Source: an uncultured Luminiphilus sp.
GTDB taxonomy: Bacteria > Pseudomonadota > Gammaproteobacteria > Pseudomonadales > Halieaceae
NCBI GenBank assembly: GCA_943789425.1
Contig: CALSUB010000005.1
Span: forward strand, 1 to 64,000
DNA length: 64,000 nucleotides
Direction of reading: 5' to 3'
The notes under the pieces are model-generated. The model did no database searches and had not been told where the DNA came from. It saw nothing but the letters and a program-made list of their open reading frames with translations. A program made the translations under genes and the position numbers. Every line of letters begins with the position of its first letter. Within the stretch, counting starts at the first letter, position 1. Of this stretch, positions 57,829 to 64,000 are shown one piece after another.

Positions 57829-59961
57829 ATGGAAAGCGCAGCCAGAAGAGAGCGACCTTTACCGGTGCTGAGGGGATTGAGTTATGTGATTGGCTGCCTG
57901 CTGTTGTATGTGGCAGCAATGTCAGCAGAGTCTGCGATACTGGAAAAGATTGCCTTCACACCTCAGCCTGGGTCTCAGCTCGCGGTGACATTAACCTTCG
58001 ATCAGCCCTTGCTAGCGGAGGTCGACAGTTATGCTATCGAGGAGCCTGCCAGAGTGGTGTTGGATTTGCCGGGTACTCGCAGCATGCTGGGAGAAAAGCG
58101 GTTCAAGCTTTCGCAAGCCAACGCCACCAGTGTGTTAGTGCTCGAATCCGAAGACCGCACTCGCGTGATCATCAATCTCGTTGAGCTACTGCCGTTTCAC
58201 ACGGTGGTGTCGGGTGACCAGCTGACGCTGCAGCTGGGAGGGCAGGTCGAGGCGGTCGACGTCGATGCGCAGGACACCAGTAGTATCTTGCAGACCGATG
58301 TTGACCGGGTCGAGCGAGTGGTCTCGGAAATAACAGATCTGGCGTTTCGGCGATCGGCTAAGGGCGAGGGTTTGTTGGTACTGAGCTTGAGTGATCCAGG
58401 TGTCACGGCGAGCGTGTTCAGCGAGGGCGGCGATATTACGCTGCAATTTCGTCACACGGGTGTCCGGAAATCGCTGATTCGGCGTTTTGACGTGACTGAT
58501 TTCGCAACGCCAGTACAGGGCATCGAAGTCAATACGACCGAGCAAGGCACGCGGCTGACGTTGCGTGCAACTGGTCCATTCGATTATCTGGCTTACCAAA
58601 CGGGCAATACCTATACCCTTGCCGTAACGGGGCTCAACGAGGGGGAGCAGAGGGATCGTGTCAATCAGTTTGATTATGCGGGTGATCGTATCTCGCTCAA
58701 TTTCCAAAGTATTGAGGTCAGATCGGTACTGCAGTTGATTGCTGATTTTACTGGGCTAAATCTTGTGGCCTCAGATTCTGTGGAGGGAAGTATTACGTTA
58801 CGTCTAGATGATGTCCCCTGGGATCAAGCGCTTGATTTAGTGCTCAAAACTCGGGGTCTCGACAGTCGCCAGATAGGTAATGTGTTAATGGTGGCGCCAA
58901 CTCAGGAGCTGGCTGAGCGGGAGCGCCAGGAAATGGAAGCCAACAAACAAATAGCAGAACTCGCGCCCCTGCAATCAGAATTTATTCGTATCCGCTATGC
59001 AAAGGCGAGCAATATCGTCGGGCTGTTTCAAGCGGGTTCAGAAGAGGGGGGGGCCTTAATTTCTGAGCGGGGTTCGGCGATCGTAGATGATCGCACGAAC
59101 TCGATTGTTGTTACGGATACCAGCGCCAAGCTGGCGGAGATCAGAGCGCTGATTGAGCAGGTCGACATTCCTATCCGTCAGGTCATGATCGAGGCGCGCA
59201 TTGTGATTGCCTCTTCCAATATCAATGAGCAACTTGGCATCCGCTGGGGTGGGGGGTACCTCACTGCAGGATCCGACCGGTTCACCTCGGTGGCAGGGGA
59301 TACCGCCAGTGTGACGAGCCTCAACAATCAGTTGATTGGAGGCGCTAACCCGGTTGCCATGCCCGCCGCACCGCTGGTCGACTTGGGCGTTGCTGAGGCG
59401 ACATCAGGGTTTGCAGTCGGGTTTACTTCCACGGACCTATTCCTCACTGCTGAGCTTTCAGCGCTGGAAGCCTCCGGCGAGGGTGAGGTGGTCTCGCAGC
59501 CAAAGGTGATCACTGGTGATAAACAAAAGGCCAGTATAAAGTCGGGGACTGAAATCCCGTATCAAGAGGGAGCCGCGTCGGGTGCCACGACAACGGCGTT
59601 TAAGGAGGCGGTTTTGAAACTGGATGTGACACCGAATATCACACCGGATGATCGCATCTTGCTCGATTTGATCGTCAATCAGGATTCAGTGGGTGCGTTG
59701 GTACCGAGTGGTAATGGTGGATTTATTCCCACTATTGATACCACGGAGCTGACGACGCAGGTGCTTGTCGGGAACGGTGAAACCGTGGTGTTGGGCGGTG
59801 TCTTTAAAAATGAAGAACTGGTTAAGGTTGCAAAAGTCCCGCTGCTTGGCGATATTCCCTATCTCGGCAACTTGTTCAAGAGCACTGCCAATACACAACA
59901 AAAAACGGAAATGCTCATTTTTATTACGCCCAGAATTTTGTCAGAAGCCTTGGTCAACTGA
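57829..59961 (+). CDS. pilQ: Type IV pilus secretin PilQ
   Basis: Outer-membrane channel for the pilus, 710 residues from ATG 57829 (AAGGAGATA upstream). Signal peptide ending near AMSAES, two AMIN-type peptidoglycan-binding regions (about 35-300), STN/N0 (ISLNFQSIEVRSVLQLIADF), N1 domain (FIRIRYAKASNIVGLF), and secretin core ending VPLLGDIPYLGNLFKS. aroK follows after 2 nt. Confidence 0.96.
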   Translation: MESAARRERPLPVLRGLSYVIGCLLLYVAAMSAESAILEKIAFTPQPGSQLAVTLTFDQPLLAEVDSYAIEEPARVVLDLPGTRSMLGEKRFKLSQANATSVLVLESEDRTRVIINLVELLPFHTVVSGDQLTLQLGGQVEAVDVDAQDTSSILQTDVDRVERVVSEITDLAFRRSAKGEGLLVLSLSDPGVTASVFSEGGDITLQFRHTGVRKSLIRRFDVTDFATPVQGIEVNTTEQGTRLTLRATGPFDYLAYQTGNTYTLAVTGLNEGEQRDRVNQFDYAGDRISLNFQSIEVRSVLQLIADFTGLNLVASDSVEGSITLRLDDVPWDQALDLVLKTRGLDSRQIGNVLMVAPTQELAERERQEMEANKQIAELAPLQSEFIRIRYAKASNIVGLFQAGSEEGGALISERGSAIVDDRTNSIVVTDTSAKLAEIRALIEQVDIPIRQVMIEARIVIASSNINEQLGIRWGGGYLTAGSDRFTSVAGDTASVTSLNNQLIGGANPVAMPAAPLVDLGVAEATSGFAVGFTSTDLFLTAELSALEASGEGEVVSQPKVITGDKQKASIKSGTEIPYQEGAASGATTTAFKEAVLKLDVTPNITPDDRILLDLIVNQDSVGALVPSGNGGFIPTIDTTELTTQVLVGNGETVVLGGVFKNEELVKVAKVPLLGDIPYLGNLFKSTANTQQKTEMLIFITPRILSEALVN

Positions 59962-59963
59962 CG

Positions 59964-60503
59964 GTGTCCGATAGCGCCCAAGACTTTCGGCTTTATATGG
60001 TGGGTCCTATGGGCTCGGGAAAGTCGACTGTGGGTCGACACCTAGCCGGACTATTACGCTGCCCCTTTATCGACTCAGACGCAGAAATCGTGGCCCGCAC
60101 CGGTGCAGACATTCCTTGGATCTTTGACGTTGAGGGGGAGGCTGGATTTCGGCGCCGCGAAATCGCGGTGCTCCAAGACCTCGCTCAACACCCGCAGGCA
60201 GTGATCGCAACTGGCGGTGGCGCGGTCGTTAGCGAGGAAAACCGCACACTAATGGCGCGCACGGGAGTTGTGGTTTACCTTGATGTGAGTGTCGATCAGC
60301 AAATGAAAAGAACAGGGTCAGGCGAAGGTCGCCCCTTGCTACAATGTGGCGACCGAAAGGAGACGCTTGCCAGATTAATGGCAGAGAGATCGCCGCTGTA
60401 TAGCGCATTAGCAGACGTCACTGTGTCGGGAGGGTCGGGTAACGCGAGAAAAGTCGCTAAACAAATCCAGGCTCAGTTAGTCGAGCGCGACTTGTTGCTC
60501 TAA
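59964..60503 (+). CDS. aroK: Shikimate kinase
   Basis: 179 residues; phosphorylates shikimate in chorismate synthesis. P-loop GPMGSGKSTVG, shikimate-binding DSDAEI, GGGAV, and lid RPLL. GTG 59964, 2 nt after pilQ; the same pilQ-aroK-aroB junction as Pseudomonas and E. coli. Confidence 0.96.
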   Translation: MSDSAQDFRLYMVGPMGSGKSTVGRHLAGLLRCPFIDSDAEIVARTGADIPWIFDVEGEAGFRRREIAVLQDLAQHPQAVIATGGGAVVSEENRTLMARTGVVVYLDVSVDQQMKRTGSGEGRPLLQCGDRKETLARLMAERSPLYSALADVTVSGGSGNARKVAKQIQAQLVERDLLL

Positions 60504-60539
60504 AGCACTTCATGATGATTATTCGAGAGCGATCTATCG

Positions 60540-61676
60540 ATGTCGGAACAGTTTCATACAGTAGACGTTAACCTCGGTGCCGATGCGGGTATGGATGGCG
60601 GCAAAAATGGGGGTAAAGACAGCGGCAAAGATCGTAGTTATCCTATTGCCATTGGCAAAGGGCTGTTGACTGACAGGCGTCTGTGGGCGGAGGTGATTGG
60701 TTCGCGAGGCGTGGTATTGGTTACCGACGACCAGGTCGGTCCGCTGTACGCAGAACGTTTACTGTCGACGCTACCAGCGCTTGACCGATTAACACACATT
60801 ACCCTGCCTGCCGGTGAGCAGCATAAATCGATGGCCTCAGTGCAAAAGATTTTAGATGCCGCACTGGCGGATCGGCACGAACGCCAAAGTCTCTTTGTGG
60901 CGCTTGGTGGGGGTGTTGTCGGCGATATGACCGGATTCGCCGCATCGATATTTTTACGTGGCGCGGACTTTATTCAGATACCGACGACCTTGCTGGCCCA
61001 GGTGGATTCTTCGGTAGGCGGTAAAACGGGGGTTAACCACCCCATGGGCAAAAATCTGATCGGCGCTTTTCATCAACCCGAACACGTCATCATCGATCTC
61101 GACACCTTGTGCACTTTGCCCGATCGAGAATATGCCGCAGGACTGGCTGAGGTCATTAAGTACGGTCTGATTCGTGACGCCGCTTTTTTTAAATGGTTGG
61201 TGGCTCAGGTCAGTGCGTTGAAGGCGCGTGATATACCGACTTTGGCATCGGCCATTGAGCGCAGTTGTGCGATTAAAGCGGCTGTTGTGATGGAGGACGA
61301 GCAGGAGCGAGGGGTGCGAGCCCATTTGAATTTTGGGCATACCTTTGGGCATGCGATTGAGCGCAATGAAGGTTACGGAGAGTGGCTTCATGGCGAAGCC
61401 GTCGCGGCGGGTATGGTTATGGCAGCGCGCCTCTCGCAACGCCGAGGCGATCTCGAATTAGACGTGGTCGATCAGCTCTTATCGTTTCAGCAGCAGGTCG
61501 GTTTGCCCGTTAAGCCGCCCGCTGGACTGACTGCAAGTGGCTTCTTAGATGCCATGGCGAGCGATAAAAAAGTCACTGCGGGTAAAATCCGCTATATTTT
61601 ACTCACCGAGTTGGGTAAAGCGTGTGTGACTGAAGACGTCTCACTAGAAGACATTGCCAGCGTAATCGACGCTTGA
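60540..61676 (+). CDS. aroB: 3-dehydroquinate synthase with an N-terminal Gly/Lys insertion
   Basis: 378 residues. NAD site GGGVVGDMTGF, metal ligands in LAEVIKYG, NFGHTFGHAIE and LHGEAVAAGM. Between the first beta strand (TVDVNLG) and RSYPIAIG there is an extra stretch of about 18 residues (roughly 14-31) with repeated GGK/GK/GKD units, which normal AroB lacks. ATG 60540; aroK ends 36 nt upstream. The DamX-like gene that follows aroB in some relatives is absent. Confidence 0.95.
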   Translation: MSEQFHTVDVNLGADAGMDGGKNGGKDSGKDRSYPIAIGKGLLTDRRLWAEVIGSRGVVLVTDDQVGPLYAERLLSTLPALDRLTHITLPAGEQHKSMASVQKILDAALADRHERQSLFVALGGGVVGDMTGFAASIFLRGADFIQIPTTLLAQVDSSVGGKTGVNHPMGKNLIGAFHQPEHVIIDLDTLCTLPDREYAAGLAEVIKYGLIRDAAFFKWLVAQVSALKARDIPTLASAIERSCAIKAAVVMEDEQERGVRAHLNFGHTFGHAIERNEGYGEWLHGEAVAAGMVMAARLSQRRGDLELDVVDQLLSFQQQVGLPVKPPAGLTASGFLDAMASDKKVTAGKIRYILLTELGKACVTEDVSLEDIASVIDA

Positions 61677-61695
61677 TCGGCGAATATAACGGCAA

Positions 61696-61724
61696 TTGAG
61701 CGCTCCTTTTAGGGCGTGTACACT
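61696..61724 (+). promoter_or_regulatory. Probable sigma-70 promoter of gltB
   Basis: -35 TTGAGC (61696-61701), 17-nt spacer, -10 TACACT (61719-61724). About 75 bp before the gltB ATG, after the aroB stop, so glutamate synthase can be expressed independently of the pil-aro operon. Confidence 0.5.
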
Positions 61725-61799
61725 ACGTCCCCTTTTGTTCTGGCCCTGTGTGGGGTCGTTTCGCCGGCTTGACTGGCTGGTCCACAGACGAAACGTGTT

Positions 61800-64000
61800 A
61801 TGACTCATGATTTAACATCTGACGCCGGCGCTGCGACAGCGCCGCGAGGCCTCTACCGCCCCGAAGAATTCCGCGATAACTGCGGGTTCGGGTTGATCGC
61901 CCACATTAAGGGCGAGGTCAGTCATCGCCTGCTGCAAACGGCGATTGAGTCGCTAACCTGTATGACACACCGCGGTGGCATTGCGGCAGATGGTCGAACT
62001 GGCGATGGCTGCGGACTATTGCTGCAGATGCCCGATGCGTTCATGCGCGCTCAGGCCAAGGAGACGCTGGGTACTGATCTCGGCGATCATTATGCGGTCG
62101 GCATGCTGTTTCTCAGTCAGGATCCCGCGCTGCAGACGCAGGCGCGTGAGGCGATGACGTCCGCCCTGGGGGCTGAGGGTCTCTCGGTATTGGGGTGGCG
62201 CGAAGTGCCAGTCGAGCCGGATGTCTGCGGTGAAATCGCACTCGACCAATTACCGCAGATCGAGCAGGTCTTTGTCGATGCAACGGGAATTGATCACGAG
62301 CACTGCTTAGGGAAACTATTCACGGCGCGCCGACGCGCAGAAATGGCGGTCGTCAACGATCCCGATTTCTACATTTGCAGCCTCTCTGATCGCGTTATTT
62401 CTTACAAAGGCCTGGTGATGCCAGCCGATCTCGCGCGTTTTTACCCGGATCTCAACGACCCCTCGCTTGAGACGGCAGTGTGCGTGTTCCACCAGCGCTT
62501 TTCGACCAATACGCTACCGCGGTGGCCGCTGGCGCAGCCGTTTCGCATGCTGGCACACAATGGCGAGATTAATACGATTGAAGGGAATCGCAGTTGGTCT
62601 AGAGCTCGCACACCCAAGTTGGCTTCGCCACTCCTCCCCGACTTGCAATCGCTGGTGCCGCTGGTCAACACCGAGGGTTCAGACTCCTCGAGCTTAGATA
62701 ATATGCTCGAACTTCTCACCACTGGTGGTATTGAATTACCGCGCGCCCTGAGAATGCTGATTCCCCCGGCTTGGCAAAACATTGAAGGCATCGACCCTGA
62801 CCTCAAAGCCTTTTACCAATATAACGCGATGCATATGGAACCCTGGGATGGCCCGGCGGGTATTGTCTTGACGGATGGTCGATACGCCTGCTGTTTGCTG
62901 GACCGGAATGGATTACGCCCGGCGCGCTGGGTGACGACCGATGATGGCTTCATCACCGTCGCATCAGAAATTGGTACCCATGGTTATCGACCCGAGCAAG
63001 TCATTGCTAAAGGGCGAGTGGGTCCGGGACAGATCTTAGTGGTGGATACCGAAACCGGGCAGGTCCTTCACACTGAGGACATGGACGAGTTACTCAAGAC
63101 GAGACAGCCCTATAAAAAGTGGTTACGGCAACATGCCCGACTCATATCAGGTAGCTTTGCGGGCGAGGCGGTAGCCGCCATCTCGGGTGCAGAGCTCGAT
63201 ATGTATCAAAAAATGTTTCAGGTCAGTTTCGAGGAGCGAGATCAAGTACTGCGGCCTTTAGCGGAGTCAGGCAACGAGGCGGTCGGCTCAATGGGCGACG
63301 ATACGCCCATGGCGGTGCTGTCTCGCCAGGAGCGGTCGCTCTACGAGTTTTTCCGTCAGAAATTTGCGCAGGTGACCAATCCGCCCATCGATCCGTTGCG
63401 TGAGTCCATTGTGATGTCACTGGAAGTAGATCTGGGGCCGGAGCGTAACGTGTTCGTCGAGTCTGCGGAGCATGCCGAGCGCATTAGCCTGACGTCACCG
63501 GTTTTGTCGCAGGCAAAGTTCCAGACGATTGTCGAGCTATCAGAAGCGGGGCTGCGAAGCACGGTGATCGATGCGACCTATGATCCGGGTAAAGCTAATT
63601 TGCGTGAAACAGTGGAAGCACTGTGTTCCAGTGCAGAGGCCGCGATTCGCGAAGGGTTTCAAGTGCTCGTGCTATCAGATCGACAGATTGCTGAAACGCG
63701 AGTACCGATACACAGCCTGCTAGTGACGGGTGCGGTGCACCATCATTTGATCCGAGTGGGTTTGCGATCTGAGTGCAACCTGGTGATCGAGTCAGGCAGC
63801 GCGCGTGACTCGCACCATGTGGCCTGTTTGTTGGGGTTCGGTGCAACCGCCATTTATCCCTATGTGGCCTATAGCGTTATCGAAGATCTCCTAGCACGCA
63901 ATGAGTTGCTGGGTGACCCCCAGGTCTGCCAGAAAAACTTCCGTAAAGGGATTAACAAAGGTCTGCTCAAGATCATGTCCAAAATGGGCATTTCAGCCGT
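61800..64000 (+). CDS. gltB: Glutamate synthase large subunit, 5' part
   Basis: First 733 codons from ATG 61800; the gene continues beyond the window (family about 1480-1520 residues). Class II amidotransferase nucleophile Cys28 in [17 protein letters not shown] after a propeptide of 27 residues; [15 protein letters not shown] and LRPARW complete the glutaminase site. The central domain begins near residue 430. NADPH-dependent GOGAT pairs with GlnA (17407-18813) for ammonia assimilation, with NADPH plausibly from the pnt transhydrogenase. No internal frame break in the visible part. Confidence 0.96.
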   Translation, partial: MTHDLTSDAGAATAPRGLYRPEEFRDNCGFGLIAHIKGEVSHRLLQTAIESLTCMTHRGGIAADGRTGDGCGLLLQMPDAFMRAQAKETLGTDLGDHYAVGMLFLSQDPALQTQAREAMTSALGAEGLSVLGWREVPVEPDVCGEIALDQLPQIEQVFVDATGIDHEHCLGKLFTARRRAEMAVVNDPDFYICSLSDRVISYKGLVMPADLARFYPDLNDPSLETAVCVFHQRFSTNTLPRWPLAQPFRMLAHNGEINTIEGNRSWSRARTPKLASPLLPDLQSLVPLVNTEGSDSSSLDNMLELLTTGGIELPRALRMLIPPAWQNIEGIDPDLKAFYQYNAMHMEPWDGPAGIVLTDGRYACCLLDRNGLRPARWVTTDDGFITVASEIGTHGYRPEQVIAKGRVGPGQILVVDTETGQVLHTEDMDELLKTRQPYKKWLRQHARLISGSFAGEAVAAISGAELDMYQKMFQVSFEERDQVLRPLAESGNEAVGSMGDDTPMAVLSRQERSLYEFFRQKFAQVTNPPIDPLRESIVMSLEVDLGPERNVFVESAEHAERISLTSPVLSQAKFQTIVELSEAGLRSTVIDATYDPGKANLRETVEALCSSAEAAIREGFQVLVLSDRQIAETRVPIHSLLVTGAVHHHLIRVGLRSECNLVIESGSARDSHHVACLLGFGATAIYPYVAYSVIEDLLARNELLGDPQVCQKNFRKGINKGLLKIMSKMGISA

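Overview
This window reads as a core-chromosome segment of a heterotrophic marine-type gammaproteobacterium. Gene order follows what I remember of the Pseudomonas chromosome: mutY/yggX, hisBHAF, ctpA-envC-gpmI, rhodanese-grxC-secB, ntrBC-glnA-typA, then tatABC-hisEI-ubiBJE-DUF971-SPOR-argS-priA-rpmE-mrcA-pilMNOPQ-aroKB-gltB. HisB is monofunctional and hisI and hisE are separate genes, which argues against an enteric. A ChrR-type singlet-oxygen anti-sigma module suggests a light-exposed or photoheterotrophic lineage; the OM60/NOR5 (Halieaceae) group is my best guess, by inference only. I see no rRNA, tRNA, CRISPR array, insertion sequence or prophage.

Layout. 1-4040: RND efflux permease and its membrane fusion protein, both interrupted by frameshifts. 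4095-5453: mutY and yggX. 5560-8333: hisBHAF, with hisA and hisF in one open frame. 8383-12540: gpmI, envC and ctpA (glycolysis, division hydrolase activation, periplasmic proteolysis). 12999-14212: rhodanese, grxC and secB. 14228-18813: the nitrogen regulatory block ntrC, ntrB, a DUF4124 gene and glnA, with a sigma-54 promoter and two NtrC sites upstream of glnA, back to back with typA. 20966-29659: a mixed block (elaA-like, parC, a sensor-like membrane protein, serB, efp, epmA, thioesterase, nhaC). 29669-34538: the sigma-E/ChrR module. The divergent operon (flavin amine oxidase, DUF1365, Cfa-like methyltransferase) starts from a promoter matching the Rhodobacter sigma-E consensus. 34672-37461: three-gene proton-translocating transhydrogenase, followed by a strong terminator and a 15-bp minisatellite. 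37924-41750: ABC exporter and MscS-like channel. 41767-52296: tatCBA, hisEI, ubiBJE, DUF971, SPOR, argS, priA and rpmE. 52343-64000: mrcA, pilMNOPQ, aroK, aroB and the 5' half of gltB.

A cross-cutting observation: eight frame breaks in five genes (RND permease, fusion protein x3, tatC, mrcA x2, pilO), and the apparent HisA-HisF fusion, are each repaired by removing a single base, always the same direction and mostly in short homopolymers. This points to base over-calling in the assembly rather than to decay or programmed frameshifting, although three of the events lie within about 165 bp of one gene. No wholly new system stands out. The best candidates for follow-up are the ChrR module with its unusual Cfa-like enzyme, the 15-bp repeat locus, the glycine/lysine insertion in AroB, and the clean absence of hslVU.
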